Shown here: one piece after another, positions 1-13,200 of the stretch
Position numbering within the stretch: the first letter of the stretch is position 1
Layout of the letters: each line of letters begins with the position of its first letter
Source: Diadema setosum
Lineage: Eukaryota > Echinodermata > Echinoidea > Diadematoida > Diadematidae
DNA: 64,000 bases
Assembly: GCF_964275005.1 (NCBI RefSeq)
Contig: NC_092702.1
Span: 659,501 to 723,500 of the forward strand
Reading direction: 5' to 3'
The notes under the pieces: model-generated
Databases searched by the model: none
Told to the model about the DNA's origin: nothing
Seen by the model: the letters and a program-made list of their open reading frames with translations, nothing else
Made by a program: the position numbers and the translations under genes

Positions 1-60
1 TATGAAATATGGTAGCCTTCCAAAGTTGGATTACCATTTTTTTTCTTCATATATTCTGTA

Positions 61-232
61 TACAGTGCGCTCCCGTTATAACGGTTATAATCGAATTCCA
101 GTTACAATGAAGTAAAAATTCAGGCTGCGACATTATATGCTCACTATATATATTTTTATTGTTTATTTGTTCGGTTATAACGAAAGAAAACTGCCGGTCC
201 CGATGACTTAGTTTTAACGGAAGTTTACTGTA
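61..232. mobile_element. Short Tc1/mariner-type MITE
   Basis: The left end TACAGTGCGCTCCCGTTATAAC and the reverse complement of the right end, TACAGTAAACTTCCGTTAAAAC, match as diverged terminal inverted repeats flanked by T/A. There is no coding capacity. A TACAGT terminus with TA ends is typical of Tc1/mariner-derived MITEs; the family assignment is inference. A related end (ACAGTGGAGCCTCGTTATAAC) recurs near 24470. Confidence 0.6.
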
Positions 233-239
233 ATTGAGT

Positions 240-748
240 TAAGTTTCCCTTAGCGTGATGGCGATGGCCATTTTCAAAGTGCTACTCAGAGTAGCAAAGT
301 CACCACCTTCAAAATCCTCCTTATCGTTTACAAGATATGTAATAATCTTGCTCCATCTTACCTCAAAGACTTAATTTCTTTCCGCTCCTCCACTTCAGCC
401 CGTTCTCTTCGTTCTTCCTCCACTCTCCAACTATCACATGGTCCCCGCACCTGCACCCGCTATGGTGATAGGGCTTTTTCTGTTATTGCCCCGTCTCTCT
501 GGAATAAACTTCCTCTCCATATTCGTAATGCTGATAACGTTGATAAGTTCAAGTCATCGTTGAAAACTTATCTGTTTACTCAACTTTAATTATGTTGTTT
601 TGCTGCTGCATGTTATATCATAATACGTATATTTACATAATGCTGTATTTTATTTTAATGTCATACTTCTCTTTTTTTTTTTCCGGATCAATGCGCTTAG
701 AAACATTAGTATTAAGCGCTATATAAATGTTATTCATTATCATTATCT
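240..748 (+). mobile_element. LINE 3' end (CR1/L2-like), truncated
   Basis: A frame from about 302 to the stop at 587-589 reads as the C-terminal tail common to CR1/L2-type non-LTR retrotransposons: FKILLIVYKICNNLAPSYL, then YGDRAFSVIAPSLWNKLP and FKSSLKTYLF before the stop. The 3' UTR ends in AAGCGCTATATAAATGTTATT followed by short ATTCATT/ATTATC repeats, a typical tail of this group. Everything upstream of the C-terminus is missing, consistent with 5' truncation on insertion. It lies upstream of the first visible importin-alpha-like exon, probably in an intron. Confidence 0.8.
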
Positions 749-849
749 TGACAATCGATGAAGAAACAAATCTGATACACTCACTGCCACATGACCAAAA
801 GTAGACCCATTGACTTTTACATAGTTTATTGATCTCTTCATTTTACACC

Positions 850-1111
850 TAGGGGGTGTTTCACAAAGTCGAACTTAATTTAAGATTGACTGAAAATTAT
901 GGCATGCCAGGGGTTTCCCTGTTCAATATCATTAGCCTAATCACCACCCACTTCATATTATCATTTATGCTTACAGAATAATTCCATTGTTATTTATTTT
1001 ATCTTGTATTACAATGGCTACATGAAAAAAATCTCCAAAATCATACCATAATTTTTAATAGTCAATCTTCAATTTTAAGTTCGACTTAAATTCTTTGTGA
1101 AACACCCCCTA
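850..1111. mobile_element. MITE with AGGGGGTGTTTCACAAAG termini
   Basis: The two ends are inverted copies (AGGGGGTGTTTCACAAAG on the left, CTTTGTGAAACACCCCCT on the right), flanked by TA on both sides. Subterminal TCGAACTTAA motifs are also inverted. The interior is AT-rich and non-coding. It ends 27 bp before an exon, so it supplies part of the intron next to the acceptor site. Confidence 0.85.
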
Positions 1112-1137
1112 TTATGTCAAATGTGTTTTAATGATAG

Positions 1138-1299
1138 AGACCAAGAAAAGCTGGTAAGGTGGTGAAAGAAGCAGACAGTGGGTCTAAAGGAAAAAGCCAT
1201 GGAAAAAAACAAACACCGCCATCTACTGGCAGGCAACGTAAATCCAAGGAGACTAGCAGTCGGCCAGCACAGACGAAAAAAGCTGCCATCAGAAGCAAG
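1138..1299 (+). CDS. Importin-alpha-like exon (basic N-terminus, first visible)
   Basis: The exon runs from the acceptor TTAATGATAG to the donor AAG/GTAACC, with phase 0 on both sides. It encodes 54 residues starting RPRKAGKVVKEADSGSKGK, rich in Lys, Arg and Ser, like an NLS or IBB-type basic region. The acceptor has a weak pyrimidine tract, so this is the least certain exon boundary, but phase and composition match the next two exons. Confidence 0.65.
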
Positions 1300-4200
1300 G
1301 TAACCAGAAGGGAAAAGGCTTTCCCTATTTGGTCAAAATTCTCATGTACAGTTTGTGAGTTATATTTTCTATTTTAATTCTATATTTTTGGATTTTTTTT
1401 TCTTCAATTTCGTATTCCAATTCAGCATTGAATTACTATCACATATTTGCATTTGTCTTCATTTATAATTAAAATGAAATCTCATTTGTACGTACCTGCA
1501 AACAAGCTTGGGTTACTGTGAAATGGTACATTTGCAAGATGCGGTTTTTGTATTAGACCAATTTTGCATGCTTATTATTATTTTTTATTTTTTATTATTT
1601 TTGTAACGAGAGAGTATTTCTGAACATGCTGTATTTTGATAACTCCAACCTTTGCATGTTCAGCATGGCAGACATCAGTAAATTTCCACACTCTGCAAAT
1701 TCCACATTTATAACATTTTCTTTCAACTCTTCATAAAAGAGCAATATAGTTTCCTATAATCATGTTTCTGATGCAACGGCGTAAATCCATACTGAGGAGT
1801 GGGGGGGATGATCGGCGATAGTCACCATCACCACGATTACAAGCCCATAACCGAACCGGCGCAGCCTTGAGGGGGACGGGGGGTGAGAGAAGCTTGGTAA
1901 CCCCCCCCCCACACACACACACACACACACTTTACAGGGATCGGATGTCTCACTCTTTTGCATGAAATATAAAGTGGGAGGAGAGTGATATATTTCTGAC
2001 AAACTGTTACAAGCGAGCTTGAAAATTTTGACATTTTACAGTCCCAAAACTGCAGTTTGTGACTGTATTTTGTCCGCCTTGGAAATTTTAAGGGGGGGGG
2101 GGGCACCGGGTGAAACTGCCGGCAATTACTGACAGCAACATCAAGAGAATGGCATAACAATTAAATGCGAGCGAGCGAAGCGAGCGAGCTTGAAAATTTT
2201 GACATTTTACAGTAAAAAAAAAAACTGCCGTTTGGGCTGTATTTTTTCGCTTTGGAAATTACGGGGGGCGCACAGGGCGCAACTGCTGGCAGTTCGTACT
2301 GGCAGCAACATCAGGAGAATGGCATAATGATTAAATGCGAGCGAGCGAAGCGAGTGAGCTTGAAAATTTTGACATTTTACAGTCCCAAAACTGCCGTTTG
2401 TAGCTTTATTTTTAGCTTTGGAAATTAAGGGGGAGCACCGGGCGAAAACTGGTGGCAATTACTGGCAGCAACATTATGAGAATGGCATAATGATTAAATG
2501 CGAGTGTGCGAAGCGAGCGAGCTTGAAAATTTTGACATCTTACAGTCCCCAAAACTGCCATTTGTAGTTATATTTTTCGCTTTGGAAATTAAAGGGGACG
2601 CACCGGTCACAACTGCTGTCAATCACTGGCAGCAACATCAGGAGAATGCCATAGCGATTAAATGCGAGCGAGCGGAGCAAGCGAGCCTTCAAATTTTGAC
2701 ATTTTGCAATCCCAGAAAATGTCGTTTGTAGCTGCATTTTTTCGCTTTGGAAATTAATGGGAGGCACACCAGGCGAAAACTGCTGGTAATTACTGACAGC
2801 AACATCAGGAGAATGGCATAATGATTGAGCGAGTGAGCGGAGCAAGCGAGCTTCAAAATTTCGACTTATTACAGTCCCAAAACTGCCGTTTGTAGCTTTA
2901 TTTCTAGCTTTGGAAATTAAGGAGGGGGGCACCGGGTGAAACTGCTGGCAATTACTGAGAGCAACATCAAGAGAATGGCATAACAATAAAATGCGAGCGA
3001 GCGAAGCGAGCGAGCTTGAAAATTTTGGCATTTTACAGTAAAAAAAAACTGCCGTTTTGGGCTGTATTTTTTCGCTTTGGAAATTAAGTGGGCGCACAGG
3101 GCGCAACTGCTGGCAGTTCGTACTGGCAGCAACATCAGGAGAATGGCATAACGATTAAATGCGAGCGAGCGAAGCGAGTGAGCTTGAAAATTTTGACATT
3201 TTACAGTCCTCCAAACTGTCGTTTGTGGCTGTATTTTTTCGCTTTGGAAATTAAGGGGGAGCACCGGGCGAATTGAGTGCTGGCAATTACTGGCAGCAAC
3301 ATCAGGAGAATGGCATAATGATTAAATGCGAGCGAGCGAAGCGAGCGAGCTTCAAAATTTTGACTTATTACAGTCCCAAAGCTGCCGTTTGTAGCTTTAT
3401 TTTTCGCTTTGGAAATTAAGGGGGGAGCACCGGGCGAAAACTGCTGGCAATAACTGGCAGCAACATCAGGAGAATGGCATAAATAAATGATTAAATGCGA
3501 GCGAGCGAAGCGAGCGAGCTTCAAAATTTTGACTTATTACAGTCCCAAAACTGCCGTTTGTAGCTATATTTTTCGCTTTGGAAATTAAGGGGGGGGGGGA
3601 GCACCGGGCGAAAACTGCTGGCAATAACTGGCAGCAACATCAGGATAATGGCATAATGATTAAATGCGAGTGAGTGAAGCGAGCTTCAAAATTTTGACAT
3701 CTTACAGTCCCAAAACTGCCGTTTGTAGCTATGTTTTTCGCTGTGGAGATTAAGGGGGGAGCACCGGGCGAAAACTGCTGGCAATTACTGGTAGCAACAT
3801 CATGAGAATGGCATAATGATTAAATGCGAGTGTGCGAAGCGAGCGAGCTTGAAAATTTTGACATCTTACAGTCCCCAAAACTGCCATTTGTAGCTATATT
3901 TTTCGCTTTGGAAATTAAAGGGGACGCACCGGGCACAACTGCTGTCAATCACTGGCAGCAAAATCAGGAGAATGCCATAGCGATTAAATGCGAGCGAGCG
4001 GAGCAAGCGAACCTTAAAATTTTGACATTTTGCAATCCCAGAAAATGTCGTTTGTAGCTGTATTTTTTCGCTTTGGAAATTAAGGGGAGGCACACCGGGC
4101 GAAAACTGCTGGCAATTACTGGCAGCAACATCAGGAGAATGGCATAATGATTAAATCCGAGCGAGCGCAGCGAGCGAGCTTCAAAATTTCGACTTATTAC

Positions 4201-7200
4201 AGTCCCAAAACTGCCGTTTGTATAGCTTTATTTTTAGCTTTGGAAATTAAGGGGGAGCACCGGGCGAAAACTGCTGGCAATTTATGGCAGCAACATCATG
4301 AGAATGGCATAATGATTGAATGCGAGTGTGCGAAGCGAGCGAGCTTGAAAAATTTTGACATCTTATAGTCCCCCAAACTGCCATTTGTAGCTATACTTTT
4401 TGCTTTGGAGATTAGGGGGGGGGGGGCGCACCGGGCGCAACTGCTGTCAATCACTGGTAGCAACATCAGGGGAATGGCTTAGCGCTTAAATGCGAGCGAG
4501 CGGAGCGAGCGAGCTTTAAAATTTTGACATTTTACACCCCAAAGACTGCCGTTTTTAGCTATATTTTTGCGATTTGGTTTGTCCCACTTTTATGGGGGAA
4601 CCATCCCCCCCCCCCCCCCCATCGACGCCTCTGCATATGAGGGAGTAATTTGTTAAGTGAAAGATATGCTGCACACTCTTTGACAAATTAGGGAAATATA
4701 CGTCAATCTCAACAGTGTACTTATCGAAAGGGATCCAGTATAGCGGAGGTTTTGCATGTTTATGATTGCAATTCAATGATTTGGTGCATAGTTCTGGCGG
4801 TATTTGGACAATAATTCCATTAAGAAAGTTCGAAATTTGTCCTCATCTTGGAAATTGCTTGGGGGATAAATGATTTGCCTGCCTAAACACTTTCGTAGGG
4901 GCGGGGCGAATGCCCTTTGCCCCCCCCCCCCCCGAGATATTTTCGACGCCCCTGATCTTCCCTGGGTATACCCATAGATGTATCTTGACTGAATTATCAG
5001 TCACTGTCGTTCCTCATGAATGATTCAGGAAATGGAGGGGGTTCAATTATGGCAATATAGTTTTGTTATTGTTTGTTTGTTTGTTTTCGTACATATTTTG
5101 CAGATGGTCCCAAGTTACTCTCGTCTTAGCATGTTTACATGTAGGCCTACACTATTTGACGTTGTCAACGTCTGAGCCATACCTTACAGTGTATGTCCAT
5201 GTCCGCGAGCGAGCGAAGCGAGCGAGCGCTTGAGAAAATTATGCATTCGATTTCCTACAAGATAGAATACTGTTCAGCTCTGTTACAGCTGTCTGAAGGC
5301 CGGCATACAAACGTCATGCAATATGCCAAAATTGATACAATCACATTTCTGCTTCCTCCATTTTTTTTCTTCAAAATTCAGGGGGGGATGATTGTACAGG
5401 CCATCCCCCCCTCCTCCATTTCAGGGGGGGATATATCCCCCCCATCCCCCCCGGGATTTACGCCCATGTTCTGATGGTTTTCCCAACTGTTCTTGGACAA
5501 TGAAATAAGAAATTGATATTGATTCAAAGCAAACCATCATTCACATAGGATAAAGGAAGACAGAGAGCTGGTGTTAGGGCTGCAGCTTCAGTAGGGCACC
5601 GCAGAAGTAAATTCTTATCAGGACAGCAGGCCAAGACTGTTGTAGTGAAAGACCTGAAGCAAGTTTCACGGAGGAACAAACAGACTACCAAAGGCAGAAA
5701 GGAAACAGCCCCAACCAAGAAGGTGTGTATATGTGCAGTGGCGGATGAAATATGTAAAAAGAAAAAATGGGGGAGTGCACCCCTCCCCTTTGATTTTGTA
5801 AAGGCGCCTCTCCTTTACGAAATTCCTGGATTCGCCACGGTATCTGTGTGGGATAGACAAGGCCCCTGCAGGGAAAATGTCACTGGACTTGTAGCCAGTT
5901 CTCTGCATTTGAAAATGATTATGCTGTACAAGTGTATGTGACAAAATTTGTAGTTTCCAATGTACATTGTGCGCTATCGCCATGCATCAAGCATCTGCAC
6001 TAGGGCCGTATATCAAATTCAAGCTCTAAAGAGTATTTGTGTTAATATGAGACCATTTGATATTCAATTGAGATTTCCTAAATTTGTATCTGCTACATAG
6101 GACTTGACTGGGCCGTATATGTGCTACAAAAGTCAAAAGTGCAGGATGAAATGAGGATATTTTAATTTCAAGATCGCACCAGTGCCATGCAAGTAAAGGA
6201 TATTGCATACAGTCAATGTACGATCCCATTTGCAGATGGTTCATAAAGTTGTTAAATATCCCATAACATGGCCTCTTTTGTACCCACAGCCAAGAAGTGT
6301 AAAAGTGGAGCTGGCCAAGCAGAAGAAGGCAGGAGAAAGGAAGACACTGGTAAAGCAAAGGCAGAAAAAATCAGCGACAAAAGGCAGCACAAAGACAGAA
6401 ACGGAGAAGAAAGCACAAAAAGCCACGGTGAGTTGAGTAATTGATCAGCTATGAACTCAGGAGGAGGAAAGGAGGGGTAGTATGCCATCTTCACCAAGTG
6501 TGAGCTGGGCAGATTACTTCACATTCATTCATTTTAACCATAGCTTGAAACTTAGTAAGAATATAGTCTGAAGATTGCTTTGCTTTAGGTGGCATGTAGA
6601 AGTTGGTTCTGTTTTGTTGTTTTATGTTTCACATTTGTTCAGATTAAATGTTGATATGTAGCCTTATGTACATCTTTTCTGGGCTTGATGGCATGACAGG
6701 CTAAAGTTAAGATTGCTAATATGAGACCCTGCATCACAAATCCAACAAAAAGTCGCCAGACATGGATTTGTAGTTATAGGCAGATTCTGAAAGAGCAGAC
6801 TCTAAGCTTTAAAATGATGTATAACTCAGTTCAAATGGACTCTCCTAACCTATCTAAATATTGGAAAGAAAGTACATACTCTTGAAAAGTGTGAACTGAG
6901 AAAAGAGGCTATGAAGTAGGGTCTATTCAAGCGCTTAATCTTTACTAAGCCCTGCTACCTGTGCGATGAATGGGACAAAAAACAGGATGTAATCCACCGT
7001 AGCAACAACAATGAAGGGACTATTGGATTAAGCTGAAATTGAGCATGCTCTATGAGCACAATTTTGTCCACGATTAATGCCAACTTTCAAAGCAGTAGCA
7101 TTATCTTTTCAAAAGTTGAAAGTGAAGTGTGTGCAAAGGATTTCAAGAAATGAAAAGGGGCCTCAAAGACATACCTGATCACACTACTCTACCAAAAAAT

Positions 7201-10200
7201 TGCTCTAGAAAAACTGCTGAAAACACACTTTCCCATTCATTTTATGATCCCAAACTTAGAAATAATGAAGAAGAAGAATAGCTCTTTCAGAAAACATAAA
7301 AAACTCAATATTGACTTAGTTGACCCATTTCACCTTTTTTGAGTCCTTACATAAAATCAAGGGGTGCGACTTTTTGTTGGTTTTGTGATGCACGGTCACA
7401 TATTATTACAATAGCTAGTCCGTACATTATGTCCAAATTGGTGTCATTATGCCATGCACTTGGTCTTACTTTAAGGATGCAAATACATACGGGATGCTTA
7501 GAGAAAAATTGGTTTCTGATGGGCCCAGGTCAAAGTGGAAATGTTGATGCACTATAAAAGTTGGCCTCCCTCATGCCGCTAGCGTTCATGGAGCTTGTGA
7601 GAAGGTGGCAGCTTTCTTGATTACATCTGATGCAGAACATACAAGAGATTGTCCCCAGTATCTTGTGGAGAGACTACAGAATTGTAGGAAATAATTGCCC
7701 TTTTTTTGATGGTGAAACATATCTTGTGCCACCCTGTACATTTTTAACCAATCATCTTGCAAAAATCTTTGTGTGTTAGACATATCGACATTATTTTGAA
7801 ATTAAGTTTATAATACAATAGGGACAAGCAGTTGTACTCCTTGTGATTCACTGTTCTACCCTCATCGCTGCCCATTCCATGGACATTTTGATGCCTATTC
7901 TGATACCATTCATGGTTTCATGTTACAGCTTGTCTCCGGGAATGTCCCCAAAAAACTTACGGAGCCCTCTGGAACTGTGAAGATCGATGAAGGAGGTGAT
8001 GGAAAGGAAATGGGAAGTCCCAACAATGAACCTTCTGCAAAACCTTGGGAAACAGTACTAGGATATTATCAACAGGTAATGGCAAGTGGCTTTGTACAAT
8101 TATCCAAGAAATGTGGGAGTGCAGGTGTTAGATCAAAACCCTGAAAAATACCATGTAGGGTTGGACCTACTACTAATCGACCGCCTAATGTTTATTTGCT
8201 TGATAAGAATATTTAACACTGAAATTCACGTAAAAAACTTGACCTACGTGATTGAGAAAATCTAGCTCTATCAAATGCCGTTGTTCCCTTTTCGATTCGA
8301 AGTTTCAGTGCAAAAATATCGCCGACGAACTTGCGTGGCCTCGTTTCAGCTCCCCGCGGTAAATCGCGTTTTTAGGATCGACCGCTGATTTTGCATTGAC
8401 AATGCACGTAAACCGAGTTGTATTGAACACCGTGTTGTACGAAGCTTTTTAGAAGCCTTTTAGAAACTTCCATAGACATTACATTGTGCTGTCATTACGA
8501 TTCGGTGAAAATATTCATTCGAAATTTTGTCCTTGATTAAAACCATTAATGAACAGTGAATTATCGTGTTTTCCCACACCATCCTAATCTACATTCAAAG
8601 CCAATCCATTTTTATGTGCTTTGCGCGCAGAGAAGTGCGTACTGAGTGTTCAGTGCGCGAATCATACGCGGTCGGTTTCAATAAGGGTGGTCGATATGTA
8701 GTAGGGCTACCATACATGTACGATAGAACTAATCCTGTGGTGATTATTCAGTGCTTATTGTTACGACAAAATATTAATGGGTCAAGAGTGTTCAACTGGT
8801 AAAACACCCTGCAGCAAGTTCTTTCACCAAAGTGTAAAAAGATGTCATATTGCTTGTCACATTGTCCAGTGCAAGGTCATGTAGTCTTTATTATGTACAT
8901 GGTTGAATATGACGTATCCCTCACAAAAAAAAGGAACAATGGAAACGCTTATTACCCTAGTTTTCCATGGTAGAGTCAAATGAGTTCATGACTTCACATT
9001 GCTCATTCTCTTGCAATAATGGATCACATTTTGTGTGGCTTACCTGACAGGCAGGCAAGCAGTGAAAATTGATAACAGCTTGTTTTTTTCTATCCACAAA
9101 GTTTACTCTTGTTGACTCCCTTGGCATTGAGTTTTGTAAAATGTTCCAAAATTGTGGCTGAAATTCACATTCTTTTTTTTTTTGGTGACAGTGCGATTAC
9201 CTTGTCATAGTTGGTTGAGCATAAAGTTTGGAATGAATGTGTCTGTTCTCCCCCCACCCAACTTGACTCTTTTCACAAAAAGGTTCCTACAATGCAAACT
9301 TATGGCTCATTTGTATTTGTATGGGTCATCCTTTTCATTCACTTCAGACTGATGATCCATCGGAGCTTGTCAAATGTGGCATAATTGACCCCAACAGAGT
9401 GTGGCAACAAGGGGCTCTACGGAAGCTGAATAAGCATATTGAATCAGGTACATAGGTGGAATGAATTGTACAAATAAAAGAATACATAAACAGGGTGCTA
9501 CATAACTTTATTTTACCACTTGCCCGGTTGGGCAAGCAGATTTTTAAATTTGCTGCAAACACTTGCCTGAACAATAATTTTATGTGCCTGAAAAGAAAGT
9601 CCAAAGTATAAGGAAATACTGTAAAACATGATATATTCGTGGCATGAATTTTTCGCGAATTGGAGCTGACGGCCTTTTTTGCGGCATGAAATTTTCGCGA
9701 ACTGCCACTTGCATTCAATGCACATAGTGTAGACAAGAACTTTCGTGTGCATTTTAATTTCGTGAATCCTGGCGCGTGCGAAATTTGCGAAATTAAAATG
9801 CACACGAACATTCCTCGTTTTACAGTAATGTAGAAAGTTAGTCAAGGGCTTAATATTATACAGATAGTGCATGCTCTATGATGCACTATACTGGATTAGA
9901 GAACGACAAATACTAAATTATCCTGAGTGCTGTTTTGTTTCACCGAGGCCGCAGGCCGAGGTGAATAGAACTGCACGAGGGATAATTTAGTATTTGGAGT
10001 TCTATAGTCCAGTACTGGTGCATCAATAGAACATGCACTAATTGTTATAGTAAATAGGTTCCTCGATCTACATGCATTTCCGTAGGTCTAGGCCCTAATT
10101 TAGATCTAACAAGACTCACCGTACAGCCGGCACTGCACTTGTTGTACGCAGAGTTAACCGCAATCTAGTACCTACCGTAGTTTACGTACAAAGCGTGCGA

Positions 10201-13200
10201 TACGCTAGTACAGCCGTGTATACGTATTGCACATCCCAGAGCAGACTCGCTTATAAACTCCTACATTCAGAGCTCAACGCGCGCGCATACGTTGAAATGC
10301 TCGGCCTTGTCTTACTACGTCCCTCGGCGGCCCTCCCTAGGCCTTGCGCGAATCTCTTCGTACATAAAGCGTAGGCACGCACTGTCACAAGCGTTATAGT
10401 GGCACGGTCGTGCCACTATAACAAAATTTTTACACAATCACGTGATGCTATCCAACCAATCACAACGTAAATTTCACTCTACCTATTTACTATAACACAA
10501 TCATTTGAATAGGATCCTTGATAGCGCACACTGATTCACATGCCTAAACACAATGGAGTAGCGAACTTGGTCTGATCAAGTGTCGCCATCGCATTGCATT
10601 GGCGCTTCTTCACTTTGGTGGAAAGTTGCTGAAATGAAATATAAAGTGTGTTGCATCACTAAACAACTATTATCTTTGAGTTTCTGTATGGTTGGCTTTG
10701 TTGGTTTGTTGGGGGAATAAGTTTTAAAAAAAAGTTTGCTTCAAAAATTTTTGCTTGCCCAATTCAGGTAAGCATTTGCTATCATTGTTCACAAGCACTT
10801 GCCTGATTTTGATTTTCACTTGCCCTGGGCAATCGAGCAAGTGCTTACGTAGCACCCTGCTTAAATGCGATCTCTTCTTCCATGACAGTCTGCTGATGTA
10901 ACTACACACTGGCTACGATAAAACCAGAAACATTCACGAATTGCAGCGCGCGGCCTTTCTCGTGGCACAAAACTTTTGCAAATCGCCACTGGCATTCAAT
11001 GAATCATATAGACGGACACTTTCACCTGCATTTTACTTGCACAATCCTTGGCTCCTCGCAGAATTTGAGAAAGTTTCATGAATGCAAAAATATCTGGTTT
11101 TACAGTGCATGATGATTGTCTTTCCAAAGAGTCTGGACTTACAAGTGAAATTGGAAGGCTGTGCACATGTTCAGGTGTTTAAGTGTGTAATTAGCAACTT
11201 GACATGTTTCGTGGAAGGCTTTTCTGAATATCTTTGATAATTCACGGCAAAGGACAAAAAGGCATTTCTTTGATTAATTTGCCAGAAGCATTGATACTTT
11301 CAAATGAAATATATCTTTGTTGTCCCCGCCGAACGAGTTCGAGCAGGGGACTATGAAACGGGCTCCGTACGTGTGTGTGTCCGTGTGTCCGTGTGTGCGT
11401 CCGTCCGTGTGTCCGTCCGTCCGTCCGTGTGTGCGTCCGTGTGTGATCAAAATGTTCAAAATGCTACTCCTTCGCCATTTCTAACCCGATTTTGATTCTG
11501 TTTGCTTTATATGATAGCACTACATGGGAGCTTTGAAACTTCTATACAGAATTTCAGTTGTGACCTTTGACCTTGACCTTTGACCTATATTGTACATTTT
11601 GCTTCAAAATGCTACTCCTTCGCCATTTCTAACCCGATTTTGATTCCGTTTGCTTTATATGATGGCACTAGGTGAGGGCTTCGAAACTTCTACACAGAAT
11701 TTTGACCTTTGACTTCTTTGACCTTTGACCTTGATTTTTGACCTATATTGTACATTTCCTACAAAATGCTACTCCTTCGCTATTTCTAACCCGATTTTGA
11801 TTCCGTTTGCTTTATGTGATGGCACTAGGTGAGGGCTTCAAAACTTCTACACAGAATTTTGACCTTTGACTTCTTTGACCTTTGACCTTGATTTTTGACC
11901 TCTGGTGTACATTTTGCTACAAAATGCTACTCCTTCGCCATTTGTAACCCAATTTCAATTCCGTTTGCTTTATGTGATGGCACTAGGTGAGGGCTTCAAA
12001 ACTTCTACATAGAATTTTGACCTTTGACTTCTTTGACCTTTGACCTTCATCTTTTTACCTATATTTTACATTTTGCTACTAAATGCTACTTCCGGCGGGG
12101 ACATATATTACGCACCGCGTAATTTCTACTTTTCCTTGTTTTTGTTGATATTGTTGATTTGTTCTTATGTGTCATATTTGGTGCATTTGTGTTAATTGCA
12201 ATCAGGTCAACTGTCAGAGGGGGTAATTTCAGAACTTTGCCGGAGTGGGTTTGTAGAGTGGATGGGCAAGATCAGCACTTTCAACGAACACTTGGATGAT
12301 GTGAATGTGAGTATTTACCCTTCAAGTTGATTTCAAGCCATGATAGGTAATATTCCATGTAGTTCAGCTTTCTGCAATTCTCTGCAGAGATTACGGTTCA
12401 AAGCTTGCTATGTTTGCTGGCCACCAGATTCAGCATTTTGCTCTAGTGCTATCAGAATATTTGGTCAGCTCGCTTCTCCTCTGTTCCTGCTGATTTTTAT
12501 TTCATTTCCAGTCTTATTTTGCCAGCATTAATTATGATGAAGACCTGCTCGGCTCAGACAGGAATCCCTTGCAGAACAAAGTTCAATATCTTATTCATTA
12601 AAGCAAAGATCTTGAGACCTAGCCCAAGACCAGGATCACAAATTTAATTCTTTTGAATGAATTTCAAATAACTGGTTTAGGAGGTCATTTTGATATGTAA
12701 CTTAGTTCACATGTTACACTTAAAGGAAGTTTAGGTATCTTTAGTCTCATCATTATACAGATGCCGTCAGACATTGATTAATTGTTTCTCTGTTTAAAGA
12801 AATTTGTTTCAAACTTTATGTCTCTAGTCTTGCCAGTGGCATTATGTTTTTTGGGTTGTCCATCCATCTGTATTGATTTTGTGGGCAGCATACCTTAAGA
12901 ACCATACACACACACAAACACACACATACACTCAGGGTCATAGGTCAAGGTCAAGTTCTAAAATTTAACTATTTCTCCCGTATAAATCCTTGCAATGCCT
13001 GAAGTTTTTATTATGAAACTTATTACCTCTGCCAAGGGAGGAGGTTATGTTTTTGTTACCGTTGGTTTGTTGGTTTGTTGGTTTGTTTGATTGTTTCTTT
13101 GTCCGTGTGCAAAATTACTCAAAAAGTAGTGAATGGATTTGGATAAAACGTACAAGAAAGTTTGAGAATGACACAAGTAACAAATGATTACATTTTGGTA

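Larger units (their letters stand above)
9491..10859. mobile_element. hAT-like non-autonomous element with nested insertions
   Basis: Termini CAGGGTGCTACATAACTT on the left and the reverse complement of the right, CAGGGTGCTACGTAAGCA, are inverted. Both continue with ACTTGCCC and GGGCAAG motifs. CAGGG-type ends suggest the hAT superfamily, but I could not see a clean 8-bp target duplication. No transposase is present. At least three further inverted-repeat units sit inside. Confidence 0.7.

Noticed and set aside
1-1137. A start codon or first exon for the importin-alpha-like gene
   Set aside because: No ATG-initiated frame joins the phase-0 acceptor at 1138, and the stretch is occupied by a MITE, a LINE end and another MITE. 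The first exon is more likely upstream of the window.
1837-2160. 107-codon - strand frame with poly-Cys/Val from the CA repeat
   Set aside because: It is made of the (AC)n microsatellite and G-tracts; low complexity without gene structure.
2009-4575. Open frames of 60-190 codons on both strands over the 165-bp repeat
   Set aside because: They exist in several frames on both strands at once and simply read the repeat unit; no protein family or single start is supported.
5193-5474. 93-codon frame beginning MSMSASERSERALEKIM
   Set aside because: SERSERALE comes from the CGAGCGAGC repeat core and the rest from G/C tracts; it looks like repeat translation.
9491-10859. 8-bp target duplication for the hAT-like element
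   Set aside because: Flanks TACATAAA and CTTAAATG do not match, so I claim only the inverted ends.
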